A stretch of 64,000 nt of DNA from Nitratireductor pacificus pht-3B (GTDB taxonomy: Bacteria; Pseudomonadota; Alphaproteobacteria; Rhizobiales; Rhizobiaceae): contig NZ_AMRM01000010.1 of NCBI RefSeq assembly GCF_000300335.1, positions 1 through 64,000 on the forward strand. Direction: 5' to 3'. Shown one piece after another: positions 39,226-49,295 of the stretch. A program made the position numbers and the translations under genes. The notes under the pieces are model-generated. The model saw only the letters and a program-made list of their open reading frames with translations. It was not told where the DNA came from and ran no database searches. Within the stretch, counting starts at the first letter, position 1; each line of letters starts with the position of its first letter.

Positions 39226-39731
39226 GCGGGGGTCTCATCCCCGGAAAGGCGGGCGAGGTCGCGCAGCAGGCAGGCAAGCCCCTGGACGATGAGCAGCCCA
39301 CAGAAAGCCGGGATCAGCGATTTCAACAGGAAGGAGGCCGGAATGCCGCCGACGGAAATGGCGCCTTCCATGATCCTCCAGGAATTGTGCACCGAGGGCC
39401 AGGAGAACCAGGCGATCATCAGCATCGACGGGATGAGGAAGCCGAGCACGCCGAACACGTCGATGCGCGCCTTGCCGCGCCGTCCGAGCAAGCCATAGAA
39501 GATGTCCACCCGCACATGCCCGTCGACGAGCAGGGTGAAGCCCGCGCCCAGCATGAACAGCGCCGCATGCATGTAGAGCACGCTCTCGGTCAGGAAGATG
39601 AAGCTGATGCCGTAGACATAGCGCAGCACGACCGTGCCGAACTGCATCAGCACCATCGCAAGCGCCAGCCAGCGCACCACCGCGCCCACGCCCTGATTGA
39701 CGCGGTCGAGCCTGTCGGCAAGCTGCTCCAT
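39222..39731 (-). CDS. dctQ: TRAP transporter small permease, DctQ family
   Basis: A protein of 169 residues starting MEQLADRLDRVNQGVG at 39731. Four membrane helices; FLTESVLYMHAALFMLGAGFTLLVDGHVRVDIFYG is the DctQ signature. Sits between the binding protein and the large permease behind hutU. Confidence 0.88.
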   Translation of the reverse strand: MEQLADRLDRVNQGVGAVVRWLALAMVLMQFGTVVLRYVYGISFIFLTESVLYMHAALFMLGAGFTLLVDGHVRVDIFYGLLGRRGKARIDVFGVLGFLIPSMLMIAWFSWPSVHNSWRIMEGAISVGGIPASFLLKSLIPAFCGLLIVQGLACLLRDLARLSGDETPA

Positions 39732-39787
39732 ATGTGTGATATCCCCGAGTGAAGCGGACCGGAACGAACCCGGCCCGCCCGTTCCGA

Positions 39788-40879
39788 TCAACCGCCGTAT
39801 TTGTAATCCAGCGCGCGGGCGTTCATCTGCCCGTTGTCCGCGTAGACCATGTATTCGGAGATGCCGGCCCGATAGGCAAGGAAGCTCTCGACGATGCGCT
39901 TGACCAGCTCGTCGTCGTCCTCGCGCAGTTCCGCGATCACCTCGCCGGCGGCATTGCCCATGGCGACGATCACGTCTTCCGGCAGCTGCCGGACCTGCAC
40001 GCCCTGCTCCGCGACAAGCTGCTTCAACGCCGCCGCATGCTTGGTGGAGTACTCGGTCCAGACGGGGTTGTAGAGCGACTCGCAGGCATAGGCGACAGCC
40101 TGCTGCAGATCCTCGGGCAGCTCGTCGTAGGCCGCCTTGTTGACCGCGCATTCCTCCGCCGAGGACGGCTCGCCGACACCCGGCCAGTAGTAGTTCTTTG
40201 CCACCTGGTAGAAGCCGAGCGCTGAATCGGTCCACGGGCCGATGAATTCGCCGGCGTCGATCGTGCCCGACTGCAGCCCTTGGAACATGTCGCCGCCGCC
40301 CATGGCCTGCACGGCCATGCCGAGCTTGGCGCACATTTCCGAGGCGAGGCCGGTCGTGCGGAAACGCAGTCCCTTCAGGTCGTCGACGGAGTTGATCTCG
40401 TTGCGGAACCAGCCCTGCCACTGGGGACCGGAGTTGCCGCACAGGAACGGTTTCAGGCCGAAGCGCCCGTAGATCTCGTCATAGAGCGCCTGTCCGCCGC
40501 CATGGATCAGCCAGCCGAGCTGCTCGTCCGCGCGCAGGCCGAAGGGCTGCGAGCCGAACAGAAGAATGCCGCGCGACTTGGAACCCCAGTAGGACGGCAC
40601 GGCATGGTAGAGCTGCGCCGTGCCCTCGGACACGGCGTCGAACACGCCATTGCCCGGCACCAGCTCGCCCGCCGCGTGCAGCTTCACCTCGAGCCGCCCG
40701 CCCGAAAGGGCAGTGATCCGGTCGGCCAGCATCTGCGCCGCCACGCCCGGCCCGGGCAGGTTCTTCGGCCAGGCCGTCACCATGTTCCATGTGCGCTTGT
40801 CTTGCGCGATGGCCGGGGCGGCGAGCCCCGTCGCCACGCCGGCAATGCCGGCTGTCTGTAAGAATTGACGCCGTTTCAT
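39788..40879 (-). CDS. dctP: TRAP transporter substrate-binding protein, DctP family (FcbT1/TakP-like), Tat-exported
   Basis: A protein of 363 residues with a twin-arginine signal (MKRRQFLQTAGIAGVATGLA, cut near AIAQ), unlike the Sec signals of the two other DctP proteins in the window. Mature motifs: NMVTAWPKNLPGPG, LIHGGGQALYDEIYGRFGLKPF, WFRNEINSVDDLKGLRFR. AGGAGGGG precedes the start. It is 26 bp downstream of hutU, hence cotranscribed; histidine or urocanate is the likely cargo. The FcbT1/TakP subgroup is known for aromatic and 2-oxo acids, which would suit urocanate. Confidence 0.9.
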   Translation of the reverse strand: MKRRQFLQTAGIAGVATGLAAPAIAQDKRTWNMVTAWPKNLPGPGVAAQMLADRITALSGGRLEVKLHAAGELVPGNGVFDAVSEGTAQLYHAVPSYWGSKSRGILLFGSQPFGLRADEQLGWLIHGGGQALYDEIYGRFGLKPFLCGNSGPQWQGWFRNEINSVDDLKGLRFRTTGLASEMCAKLGMAVQAMGGGDMFQGLQSGTIDAGEFIGPWTDSALGFYQVAKNYYWPGVGEPSSAEECAVNKAAYDELPEDLQQAVAYACESLYNPVWTEYSTKHAAALKQLVAEQGVQVRQLPEDVIVAMGNAAGEVIAELREDDDELVKRIVESFLAYRAGISEYMVYADNGQMNARALDYKYGG

Positions 40880-40905
40880 GGGTTTCCCCTCCTGTTTTCG
40901 AAACG

Positions 40906-42579
40906 TCAGTTTCCCAAAATTCCCGGCAGCCGCAAGCCTTTTTCCCGGGCCCAGTCGAGCGCTTCGTCATAGCCGGCGTCGGCGTGGCGCATGACGCCCG
41001 TCGCCGGGTCGTTCCAAAGCACGCGCTCGAGCCGCTGCGCTGCGTCCTCGGTGCCGTCGGCGCAGACGACCATGCCCGAATGCTGCGAGAAGCCCATGCC
41101 GACGCCGCCGCCATGATGCAGCGACACCCAGGTCGCGCCGGACGCGCAGTTGAGCAGAGCGTTGAGCAGCGGCCAGTCGGACACGGCATCGGACCCGTCC
41201 TTCATCGCTTCCGTCTCGCGGTTGGGCGAGGCGACCGAACCCGAATCGAGATGATCGCGGCCGATGACCACGGGCGCCTTCAGTTCGCCCTTCGCCACCA
41301 TCTCGTTGAAGGCAAGGCCGAGCCTGTGCCGGTCGCCGAGACCGACCCAGCAGATGCGTGCGGGCAGGCCCTGGAAGGCGATGCGCTCGCGCGCCATGTC
41401 GAGCCAGCGATGCAGATGCGCGTTGTCCGGCAGCAGCTCCTTCACCTTCTCGTCGGTGCGGTAGATGTCCTCCGGATCGCCCGACAGCGCCGCCCAGCGG
41501 AACGGCCCGACGCCGCGGCAGAAGAGCGGACGGATATAGGCCGGCACGAAGCCCGGGAAGGCGAAGGCGTTCTCGAAGCCTTCCTCCTTCGCCACCTGGC
41601 GGATGTTGTTGCCGTAGTCGAGCGTCGGGATGCCCTGGTTCCAGAAGGCGACCATCGCCTCCACATGCTCGCGCATCGACGCGCGTGCCGCCTTCTCCAC
41701 CGCCTTCGGGTCGCTCTCCCGCTTTTCGCGCCACTCGGCGACGGTCCAGCCCTTGGGCAGATAGCCGTTGACCGGATCGTGCGCCGAGGTCTGGTCGGTC
41801 ACCATGTCCGGGCGGATGCCGCGCCGCACCAGTTCCGGCACGATCTCGGCGGCATTGCCGAGCAGGCCGACGGACTTCGCTTCGCCGGCTTTCGTCCAGC
41901 GGTCGATCATCTCCAGCGCCTCGTCCAGCGTGGTCGCCTTCTCGTCCACATAGCGGGTGCGCAGGCGGAAATCGATGCGGGTCTCGTCGCACTCGATGGC
42001 GAGGCACGAGGCACCGGCCATGACCGCCGCCAGCGGCTGCGCGCCGCCCATGCCGCCGAGGCCGGCGGTCAGGATCCACTTGCCCTTGAGATCGCCGCCA
42101 TAATGCTGGCGGCCGGCCTCGACGAAGGTCTCGTAGGTGCCCTGCACGATCCCCTGCGTGCCGATATAGATCCACGATCCCGCGGTCATCTGGCCGTACA
42201 TCATCAGGCCCTTGCGGTCGAGTTCGTGGAAATGATCCCAGTTCGCCCAATGCGGCACGATGTTGGAATTGGCGATCAGCACGCGCGGCGCATCCTTGTG
42301 GGTGCGGAACACGCCGACCGGCTTGCCCGACTGGACGAGCAGCGTCTCGTTCTCTTCGAGCGTCTTCAGGGTCGCCGCGATGCGATCGAAATCGTCCCAG
42401 GTGCGCGCCGCCCGTCCGATGCCGCCATAGACGACCAGCTCGTTCGGGTTCTCGGCGACTTCCGCGTCGAGATTGTTCATCAGCATCCGGAGCGGCGCTT
42501 CCGTCAGCCAGCTCTTGGCGTTCAGCTCGGTGCCGCGCGGCGCTTTCACGTCACGGATGTTGTGGCGTGGATTGGTCAT
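40906..42579 (-). CDS. hutU: Urocanate hydratase
   Basis: A protein of 557 residues, the normal length. NAD-binding [29 protein letters not shown] and the active-site region [10 protein letters not shown] are conserved, as is [17 protein letters not shown]. Converts urocanate to imidazolone propionate with tightly bound NAD. Third enzyme gene of the leftward hutI-hutH-hutG-hutU unit, 4 bp after hutG. Confidence 0.97.
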   Translation of the reverse strand: MTNPRHNIRDVKAPRGTELNAKSWLTEAPLRMLMNNLDAEVAENPNELVVYGGIGRAARTWDDFDRIAATLKTLEENETLLVQSGKPVGVFRTHKDAPRVLIANSNIVPHWANWDHFHELDRKGLMMYGQMTAGSWIYIGTQGIVQGTYETFVEAGRQHYGGDLKGKWILTAGLGGMGGAQPLAAVMAGASCLAIECDETRIDFRLRTRYVDEKATTLDEALEMIDRWTKAGEAKSVGLLGNAAEIVPELVRRGIRPDMVTDQTSAHDPVNGYLPKGWTVAEWREKRESDPKAVEKAARASMREHVEAMVAFWNQGIPTLDYGNNIRQVAKEEGFENAFAFPGFVPAYIRPLFCRGVGPFRWAALSGDPEDIYRTDEKVKELLPDNAHLHRWLDMARERIAFQGLPARICWVGLGDRHRLGLAFNEMVAKGELKAPVVIGRDHLDSGSVASPNRETEAMKDGSDAVSDWPLLNALLNCASGATWVSLHHGGGVGMGFSQHSGMVVCADGTEDAAQRLERVLWNDPATGVMRHADAGYDEALDWAREKGLRLPGILGN

Positions 42580-42583
42580 GGCT

Positions 42584-43387
42584 TCAGTCCTCTTTCATCG
42601 ACAGCGCGATCTCTTCGAGACGCGCGAGAATGGTTTTCAGATGCCCGCGCAGCGGCGCGGCCTTGTCCGGGTCGTAGGCGAAGGGAACGGTTTCGGAGGC
42701 AAGATGCGTCGCCTGCGCCAGCTCCATCTGGATGGCGTGAACGCCGCTTTCCGGCCGGCCGTAATGGCGCGTCGTCCAGCCGCCGCGAAAGCGCCCGTTG
42801 ACGATGCTGGTGTAGCCCTCGGCCGCCGCGCAGATCGCGGCGGTCGCCGTCTCGATCTCCGCCGCGCAGGTCCTGCCGCCGTCGGTGCCGATGTTGAAAT
42901 CGGGCAGCCGGCCCTCGAACAGGAACGGGCAATGCGAGCGGATCGAATGGCAATCGTAGAGGACAGCCACCCCGTGCAGCGCCTTCACACGGGCGATCTC
43001 GGCTTCGAGCGCCGCATGGTAGGGCGCGTGGAACCCGGCCAGCCGCTCGGCGACATCGCCTTCCCCCGGTTCCTCCCCGGCGTTCCAGATCGGCGCATTG
43101 TCGAAATCGGTGAGCGGCACCAGGCCGGTCGTGTTCTGGCCGGGATAGAGGCTGACACCGGACGGGTCGCGATTAGCGTCGATCACATAGCGGTGGAACG
43201 TCGCCCGAACGGTCGTCGCCCCATCGAGCAAGCCGTCATAGAGCTGGTGGATATGCCAGTCCGTGTCGGTCAGGAGTCTGCCATGTGCGTTGAGCCGTGC
43301 GCGGATCGCGTCCGGCACATGGGTGCCGGTATGCGGCAGGCCGAGGATGACGGGCGAAGAGCCCTGGCGGATTTCGACCGGGTTCAT
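42584..43387 (-). CDS. hutG: N-formylglutamate deformylase
   Basis: A protein of 267 residues. N-terminal [17 protein letters not shown] and [13 protein letters not shown] are the zinc-site regions of the FGase family, and [21 protein letters not shown] follows. It makes glutamate and formate from N-formylglutamate, the last step of the pathway in organisms with HutF. It lies between hutH and hutU, separated from hutH by a repeat-containing 136 bp gap. Confidence 0.95.
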   Translation of the reverse strand: MNPVEIRQGSSPVILGLPHTGTHVPDAIRARLNAHGRLLTDTDWHIHQLYDGLLDGATTVRATFHRYVIDANRDPSGVSLYPGQNTTGLVPLTDFDNAPIWNAGEEPGEGDVAERLAGFHAPYHAALEAEIARVKALHGVAVLYDCHSIRSHCPFLFEGRLPDFNIGTDGGRTCAAEIETATAAICAAAEGYTSIVNGRFRGGWTTRHYGRPESGVHAIQMELAQATHLASETVPFAYDPDKAAPLRGHLKTILARLEEIALSMKED

Positions 43388-43426
43388 GGCTGGGCCTCCA
43401 GGGCCGGCGCAGGCCCCTCACCCTTA

Positions 43427-43502
43427 CCCTCTCCCCGCCTACGGGGAGAGGGGGACGCTGACGTTGCGGCTAGCTTCCTTCTCCCCGCAAGCGGGGAGAA
43501 GG
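43427..43502. repeat. Two related short palindromes between hutH and hutG
   Basis: Palindrome 1: CCCTCTCCCCG (43427-43437) and CGGGGAGAGGG (43442-43452), perfect, loop CCTA. Palindrome 2: CCTTCTCCCCGC (43477-43488) and GCGGGGAGAAGG (43491-43502), perfect, loop AA. Both share the CTCCCCGC...GCGGGGAG core and look like the dispersed intergenic palindromes of rhizobial genomes. No U-run follows, so they are not ordinary terminators, though they may dampen or stabilise the hut message. Confidence 0.8.
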
Positions 43503-43523
43503 CCAGAATCCCGATCTCCACCA

Positions 43524-45065
43524 TCACGGCTCACTCCTCAGTTCCGGCAGCACGCCCGCCGAGACGCTCGCGTTCAACCGGCCCGAGCGCACCAGTTCGA
43601 TAGCGTTCTCGAGATCGGGCGCCAGAAAGCGGTCGATCTCGAGTGCGGGAACCGCCGCGCGGATCGCCGCATGCGCCCTGGAAAGCTCGGCACTGGTCTT
43701 CAGCGGGCTGCGGAAATCCACGCCCTGCGCCGCCGTCACCGCCTCGATGCCGATAATGCCGAACAGGTTCTCCGTCATCGGCGTCAGGCGGCGCGCGCCG
43801 TGGCAGGCCATCGACACGTGATCTTCCTGGTTCGCTGAGGTCGGCGTCGAATCGACCGAGGCGGGGTGCGCCATCTGCTTGTTTTCCGACATAAGCGCCG
43901 CCGAGGTGACCTCGGCGATCATCAGGCCGGAGTTCAATCCCGGCTTCTTGGCCAGAAACGCCGGCAGGCCGAACGACAGGGCCGGATCGACCAGCAGCGC
44001 GATGCGGCGCTGGGCGATCGCGCCGATCTCGCAGATGGCGAGCGCGATCTGGTCGGCGGCGAGCGCCACCGGTTCGGCATGGAAATTGCCGCCCGAAACG
44101 ACGGTGCCGTCCGAGAGGATCAGCGGATTGTCGGTCACCGCATTGGCCTCGATCACCAATGTGCGCGCCGCCTGGCGCAGCACGTCGAGGCAGGCGCCGT
44201 CCACCTGCGGCTGGCAGCGGATGCAATAGGGATCCTGCACCCGCGTGTCGCCTTCCAGATGGCTCTCGCGGATTTCCGAGCCCTCGAGCAGCGCCGACAG
44301 GGCTGCCGCCGTGTCGATCTGCCCCTGATGGCCGCGCAGCGTGTGGATTTCGGGATGGAACGGGGCCGAGGACCCCATCGCGGCGTCGGTCGAGAGCGCG
44401 CCTGTGATGAGCGCCGAACGCGCCGCGCGATGCGCGCGGAACAGGCCGGCCAGCGCCAGCGCGGTCGATACCTGCGTGCCGTTGATCAGCGCAATGCCTT
44501 CCTTGGCCTGGAACACGACAGGCTCCAGCCCGGCCTTGGCCAGCGCCTCGCCCGCCTGCAGCCTTTCGCCGGCGAAGAAGGCCTCGCCCTCGCCCATCAT
44601 CGCCGCCGCCATATGCGCCAGCGGCGCCAGGTCGCCCGACGCGCCGACCGATCCCTTTTCGGGGATCACCGGAACGACGCCCCGCGCCAGCATCTCCTCG
44701 ATGAGCGTGATCACCTCCATCCGCACGCCGGACGCGCCGCGCCCCAGCGACAGGAGCTTCAGCGCCATGACGAGGCGGACGATCTGCTCGGCGAACGGCG
44801 CGCCGACGCCGCAGCAGTGCGACAGGATCAGATTGCGCTGCAGCGTCTCGACGTCATGCGGCGGGATGCTGACGCTGGCGAGCTTGCCGAAGCCGGTGTT
44901 GACGCCGTAGATCGCCTCGTTGCCGCGGGCGATGTCGTTGATGCGCTTGGCCGCCGCCTGGATGGCGGGATGAGAGGCAGGATCGAGGCGCACCGCCGGC
45001 ATCTCACGCCAGATGCGCTCCAGGTCCCTGATGGTGACCTTTCCCGGGGTTAGGACAAGCGTCAT
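43524..45065 (-). CDS. hutH: Histidine ammonia-lyase
   Basis: A protein of 513 residues. The self-made MIO prosthetic group comes from Ala-Ser-Gly in [14 protein letters not shown] (about residues 140-153). NTGFGKLA, the active-site Tyr region (GVNTGFGK) and [26 protein letters not shown] complete the family pattern. It converts histidine to urocanate and ammonia. Overlaps hutI by 4 bases. Confidence 0.97.
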   Translation of the reverse strand: MTLVLTPGKVTIRDLERIWREMPAVRLDPASHPAIQAAAKRINDIARGNEAIYGVNTGFGKLASVSIPPHDVETLQRNLILSHCCGVGAPFAEQIVRLVMALKLLSLGRGASGVRMEVITLIEEMLARGVVPVIPEKGSVGASGDLAPLAHMAAAMMGEGEAFFAGERLQAGEALAKAGLEPVVFQAKEGIALINGTQVSTALALAGLFRAHRAARSALITGALSTDAAMGSSAPFHPEIHTLRGHQGQIDTAAALSALLEGSEIRESHLEGDTRVQDPYCIRCQPQVDGACLDVLRQAARTLVIEANAVTDNPLILSDGTVVSGGNFHAEPVALAADQIALAICEIGAIAQRRIALLVDPALSFGLPAFLAKKPGLNSGLMIAEVTSAALMSENKQMAHPASVDSTPTSANQEDHVSMACHGARRLTPMTENLFGIIGIEAVTAAQGVDFRSPLKTSAELSRAHAAIRAAVPALEIDRFLAPDLENAIELVRSGRLNASVSAGVLPELRSEP

Positions 45066-46270
45066 TCAATCTCTCCCATGATACGGCGGTGAAGCGGGTT
45101 GAAGCCGATGCGGTAGGCCAGCTCGGCCGGATGCTCGACGTCCCAGATGGCGATCTCGGCGCGCTTGCCGGTCTCGATCGTGCCGGTCTCTGCCGCCAGT
45201 CCCAGCGCGCGGGCGGCCTCGCGCGTCGCGCCGGCCAGCGCCTCCTCCGGCGTCATGCGGAACAGCGTGCAGGCCATGTTGATGGTCAGAAGCAGCGAAG
45301 CGAGCGGCGAAGAGCCGGGATTGCAATCCGTGGCAACGGCGATGGGAACGCCCTTGCTCCTCAGAAGAGGTAAGGGCGGGTGCTGCGTCTCGCGCAACGT
45401 GTAGAAGGCACCGGGCAGCAGAACGGCCACGGTGCCGGCCTCCGCCATCGCCGCCACGCCGTCCTCATCGAGATATTCCAGATGGTCGGCCGACAGCGCC
45501 TTGTAGGAGGCGGCCAGTTTGGCGCCGCCCAGATTGGAGAGCTGCTCGGCATGCAGCTTCACCGGCAGGCCCATTTGCCGCGCCCTGTCGAACACGCGGG
45601 CGATCTGCGCGGTCGAGAAGGCGATGCCCTCGCAGAATCCGTCCACCGCATCCACCAGCCCTTCGGCATGCGCCGCTTCCAGGCCGGGCAGGACCACCTC
45701 GTCAATGTAAGCGTCAGCCTTGCCGCGATACTCCGCCGGCACGGCGTGAGCGGCGAGATAGCTGGTCTTGATGCGCACGGGGCGCAGCGTTGCGAGCTTG
45801 CGCGCGGCGCGCAGCATCTTCAGCTCGTCCTCGACGGTCAGCCCGTAGCCCGACTTGACCTCGACGGTAGAGACCCCCTCGCCGATCAGCACGTCGAGCC
45901 GCTTCAGCGCGCCTTCGACCAATGCGTCCTCGTCGGTCGCCCGGGTTGCCGTCACAGTGGAGACGATGCCTCCGCCTGCCCGCGCGACCTCTTCGTAGCT
46001 CGCACCTTCGAGACGCATCTCGAACTCCCTGGCGCGATTGCCGCCGAACACCAGATGCGTGTGGCAGTCGATCAGCGCCGGCGTCGCCAGCCGGCCGCCG
46101 AAATCGACATGCGGAACGCCATTCAGGGAGGCCGGAAGCTCCGTCCGCGGCCCCGCCCAGGCGATCTTCCCGTCAGCGACGGCGATCGCGGCATCCTCGA
46201 CCAACCCGTAGGGTGCGCCGCCCGGCTCCATGCTTGCCAAGCGGATTCCGGTAATGACAGTCTGCTTCAT
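45062..46270 (-). CDS. hutI: Imidazolonepropionase
   Basis: A protein of 402 residues. Amidohydrolase fold: metal-binding [47 protein letters not shown] and [10 protein letters not shown]. It opens the imidazolone ring to give N-formimino-glutamate. First gene of the leftward hut operon, starting 100 bp from hutF and next to the HutC palindrome. Confidence 0.97.
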   Translation of the reverse strand: MKQTVITGIRLASMEPGGAPYGLVEDAAIAVADGKIAWAGPRTELPASLNGVPHVDFGGRLATPALIDCHTHLVFGGNRAREFEMRLEGASYEEVARAGGGIVSTVTATRATDEDALVEGALKRLDVLIGEGVSTVEVKSGYGLTVEDELKMLRAARKLATLRPVRIKTSYLAAHAVPAEYRGKADAYIDEVVLPGLEAAHAEGLVDAVDGFCEGIAFSTAQIARVFDRARQMGLPVKLHAEQLSNLGGAKLAASYKALSADHLEYLDEDGVAAMAEAGTVAVLLPGAFYTLRETQHPPLPLLRSKGVPIAVATDCNPGSSPLASLLLTINMACTLFRMTPEEALAGATREAARALGLAAETGTIETGKRAEIAIWDVEHPAELAYRIGFNPLHRRIMGEIE

Positions 46271-46317
46271 CCTTGGGGATACCTCCCTCGCCGTCTCGCC
46301 CCGTCGTTCGGGCGGCT

Positions 46318-46368
46318 TGTCTAACGTTGCTTTATTGTCTAGGTTTTATTAAATTATGTCTAGACATA
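46318..46368. promoter_or_regulatory. Probable HutC operator cluster between hutI and hutF
   Basis: A perfect 14 bp palindrome TATGTCTAGACATA is at 46355-46368. Two further GTCTA half-sites lie at 46319 (GTCTAAC) and 46337 (GTCTAGG). The pattern GT-N-TA-N-AC within the palindrome fits the operator type of HutC-subfamily GntR regulators. The sites lie in an AT-rich divergent promoter region in front of both hut transcripts. Urocanate is the known HutC inducer. Confidence 0.7.
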
Positions 46369-46390
46369 TCTAATGCAGGAAACCCGCCCC

Positions 46391-47758
46391 ATGCAAGCCA
46401 TTTTCGCCCGGACCGCCCTCACGTCGAATGGCTGGCGCCAGAATGTCGCCGTCGAGATCGATGATGCGGGGCGCATCGCCCGTGTGATGCCCGATTCGAC
46501 ACCCGGCAGCGACGCCGCGCAAGTACCCGTCTTGCTCCCCGCCGCGTCGAACCTGCACAGCCACACCTTCCAGCGCGCCATGGCGGGGCTCGCGGAGCGG
46601 CGCGGACCGCAGGGACGCGACAGCTTCTGGACCTGGCGCGAGATCATGTACCGCTTTCTCGACCTGCTCTCGCCCGACGATATCGAAGCCGTCGCCGCCT
46701 TTGCCTTCATGGAGATGCAGGAGGCGGGCTTCGCCGCCGTCGCCGAGTTCCACTACGTCCATCACCAGCCGGGCGGAACGCCCTATACCGATATCGGCGA
46801 ACTGGCCGCGCGCATCGCCGCCGCCGCCTCCGAGACCGGCATCGGCCTGACCCTTCTGCCGGTGCTCTATACCTTCGGCGGCGTCGACGGACGCCCGCTG
46901 AAGGGCGGGCAGCAGCGCTTCGGCAACGACGTCGCCCGCTTCGAGAAGCTTCTGGCCCGCAGCGAGGAGTGCATCGGCGGCCTGCCGTCCGATACGCGGC
47001 TCGGCGTCGCCCCGCATTCCCTGCGCGCCGTGGCGCGCAACGATCTGCGCGCCGTCGCCGCTATGCGGCCGGATACGCCCCTGCACATGCACATCGCGGA
47101 ACAGGAACCCGAGATCGAGGAAGTTCTCGCCGCCTACGGAAAACGACCCGTCGAATGGCTGCTGGCCCAGATGGAGGTGGACGAACACTGGTGTCTCATT
47201 CACTGTACGCACATGACGGATGACGAAACTAGAAACCTGGCACAAACCGGTGCGGTCGCCGGCCTCTGCCCCGTCACCGAAGCCAATCTCGGCGACGGCA
47301 TCTTCAACGGGCCGCAGTTCCGCGCCGCCGGCGGCGCGCTCGGCATCGGCTCGGATTCCAACATCCGCATCACGGTCGCCGAGGAATTGCGCCAGCTCGA
47401 ATACTCGCAACGCCTGCGCGACCGTGCCCGCGTCGTCCTGCCCGACCACGGGCAATCGACCGGCCGCACCCTCTACGACGCGGCGCTTGCCGGCGGCAGC
47501 AGGGCGCTTGGCCGCGACGCGGGGGCGCTGGAGGTCGGCAGATGGGCCGATCTCGTAGCCATCGACCCGGCATCCCATGCAGGCATGATGGCCGATGACG
47601 GCATTCTGGACGGCTGGCTGTTCACCGGCAGCAACGACGCGGTCACGGACCTCTGGTCGGCCGGCCGCCACCGTGTGCGCGGCGGGCGTCATGTGGCGCG
47701 CGAGGCGGTCTCCGCCCGTTACGCGAAGGCACTCGAAAGGCTGATGGGATCGCTGTGA
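46391..47758 (+). CDS. hutF: Formiminoglutamate deiminase
   Basis: A protein of 455 residues from the ATG at 46391, with AGGAAA 8 bases upstream (another ATG at 46373 would add six residues). Metal site NLHSHTFQRAM, SHTF, CTHMT and GSDSNIRIT are the HutF forms of the amidohydrolase motifs. It releases ammonia from formimino-glutamate, giving N-formylglutamate for HutG. With HutG it defines the five-step pathway. Forms a rightward operon with hutC. Confidence 0.95.
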   Translation: MQAIFARTALTSNGWRQNVAVEIDDAGRIARVMPDSTPGSDAAQVPVLLPAASNLHSHTFQRAMAGLAERRGPQGRDSFWTWREIMYRFLDLLSPDDIEAVAAFAFMEMQEAGFAAVAEFHYVHHQPGGTPYTDIGELAARIAAAASETGIGLTLLPVLYTFGGVDGRPLKGGQQRFGNDVARFEKLLARSEECIGGLPSDTRLGVAPHSLRAVARNDLRAVAAMRPDTPLHMHIAEQEPEIEEVLAAYGKRPVEWLLAQMEVDEHWCLIHCTHMTDDETRNLAQTGAVAGLCPVTEANLGDGIFNGPQFRAAGGALGIGSDSNIRITVAEELRQLEYSQRLRDRARVVLPDHGQSTGRTLYDAALAGGSRALGRDAGALEVGRWADLVAIDPASHAGMMADDGILDGWLFTGSNDAVTDLWSAGRHRVRGGRHVAREAVSARYAKALERLMGSL

Positions 47759-48453
47759 GCACCGAGCGCGCCTCCTTCCGCACCATTCGCGATGAGATGT
47801 CGCGCCGGATCGCCGAGCGCATCTGGCTGCCCGGCGCCCTGATCCCGGGCGAGGAAGCGCTGGCGCGCGAGTTCGGCGCGGCGCGCGCCACCGTCAACCG
47901 CGCGCTGCAGGAACTGGCGCGCGCCGGCGTCCTGGAACGCAAGCGCCGCGCCGGCACGCGCGTGGCGCTGCACCCGGTGCGCGAGGCGCGCTTCATCATT
48001 CCGCGTGTCCGGCAGGAGATCGAGGCCCGCGGCTCGGAATACCGATACCAGTTGCTGAGCTGCGAGGAGGAACTGGCGCCGGAGGTCATCTGCGCGCGGC
48101 TCAGCCTGCGCACGGCCTCGATGCTGGTTCACGTGCGCTGCCTTCACCTGGCGGACCGCGTCCCCTATCAGTTCGAGGATCGCTGGATCAATCCGCAGGT
48201 CGTGCCGGACGCGAAGTTCGCCACCTTCCGCGACATGGGCCCCAATGAATGGCTCGTCGGCCACGCGCCGTTCTCCAACGCCGAGTTCACCTTCATGGCG
48301 GCTGCGGCGAGCGACGAGGAGGCTGGGCTTCTGCAGATCCGCCCTGGCGATCCCGTCTTCGTTGGCGAGCGCATCACCTGGATGCGCGCCGAGCCGATCA
48401 CGCTGGTCCACATGGTGCATCCTTCCTCGCACCGCATGGTGACGCAGCTCTAG
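47755..48453 (+). CDS. hutC: Histidine-utilisation repressor, GntR family HutC type
   Basis: A protein of 232 residues, with a GTG start overlapping the hutF stop (GTGA). N-terminal winged helix: MSRRIAERIWLPGALIPGEEALAREFGAARATVNRALQELARAGVLERKRRAGTRV. C-terminal UTRA ligand domain (LSCEEELAPEVICARLSL...VPYQFEDRWINPQVVPD). It represses the hut genes and is released by urocanate. Probably binds the palindrome in front of hutF and hence its own operon. Confidence 0.95.
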   Translation: MSTERASFRTIRDEMSRRIAERIWLPGALIPGEEALAREFGAARATVNRALQELARAGVLERKRRAGTRVALHPVREARFIIPRVRQEIEARGSEYRYQLLSCEEELAPEVICARLSLRTASMLVHVRCLHLADRVPYQFEDRWINPQVVPDAKFATFRDMGPNEWLVGHAPFSNAEFTFMAAAASDEEAGLLQIRPGDPVFVGERITWMRAEPITLVHMVHPSSHRMVTQL

Positions 48454-48557
48454 GGGCGGAACCCCGGGAATGTCCCTCAATTGCGTGAAAAGCGGTTCCG
48501 CTCGCGCGGTCAATGCTGTAGGGCAGGCGTGATTTCACTGTTTCGGGACGCCTGTTC

Positions 48558-49226
48558 ATGACCGCTCGCCCAACCCTCATCGCCCCCTCCATCCTGTCTT
48601 CGGATTTCTCGCGCCTGGGCGACGAGGTCGAGACCGTTGCGAGGGCTGGCGCCGACTGGATTCATCTGGACGTGATGGACGGTCATTTCGTGCCCAACAT
48701 CACCTTCGGCCCGCCGATCATCAAGGCGATCCGCGACCGCACCGACAAGGTGTTCGACTGCCATCTGATGATCGCGCCCGCCGATCCCTACCTCGCCGCC
48801 TTCGCCGATGCGGGCTGCGACATCATCACCGTCCACGCCGAGGCTGGCCCGCACCTGCACCGGTCGCTGCAGACGATCCGCAATCTTGGCAAGAAGGCCG
48901 GCGTCTCGCTCAATCCCTCGACCCCCGAGAACGTCCTCGAATACGTCCTCGACGAGCTCGACCTTGTGCTGCTGATGACCGTCAATCCGGGTTTCGGCGG
49001 CCAGGCGTTCATTCCCTCGGTCGTCGAGAAGGTGCGCCGCATCAAGGCGCTCATCGGCGACCGGCCGATCGACATCGAGATCGATGGCGGCGTATCGCCG
49101 GAAACGGCAGGCGCCGTCGTCGCCGCCGGCGCCAATGTGCTCGTCGCCGGCTCCGCCGTCTTCAAGGGCGACGGCGAGGAAGCCTACGCCCGGAACATCG
49201 CCGCGATTCGCCAGGCCGCCGGCTGA
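48558..49226 (+). CDS. rpe: Ribulose-phosphate 3-epimerase
   Basis: A protein of 222 residues. [60 protein letters not shown] and [10 protein letters not shown] are the invariant metal and phosphate motifs. Interconverts ribulose-5-phosphate and xylulose-5-phosphate in the pentose phosphate and Calvin cycles. Starts 104 bp after hutC, with its own leader. Confidence 0.97.
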   Translation: MTARPTLIAPSILSSDFSRLGDEVETVARAGADWIHLDVMDGHFVPNITFGPPIIKAIRDRTDKVFDCHLMIAPADPYLAAFADAGCDIITVHAEAGPHLHRSLQTIRNLGKKAGVSLNPSTPENVLEYVLDELDLVLLMTVNPGFGGQAFIPSVVEKVRRIKALIGDRPIDIEIDGGVSPETAGAVVAAGANVLVAGSAVFKGDGEEAYARNIAAIRQAAG

Positions 49227-49237
49227 TTCCACACATG

Positions 49238-49277
49238 AAAAAGCCGCGCGCCCTTTCGGACGCGCGGCTCTCTTTTG
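49238..49277. terminator. Bidirectional terminator between rpe and pal
   Basis: AGCCGCGCG (49242-49250) pairs with CGCGCGGCT (49261-49269), with CTCTTTT after it on the plus strand and CTTTTTC after it on the minus strand. It lies between the convergent ends of rpe and pal and should serve both. Confidence 0.85.
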
Positions 49278-49295
49278 GCGTCGTCTTGAGAACGA

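Noticed and set aside
43427-43502. CRISPR-like or terminator interpretation of the palindromes
   Set aside because: Only two copies, with different arms and no spacer structure, and no U-run after either stem.
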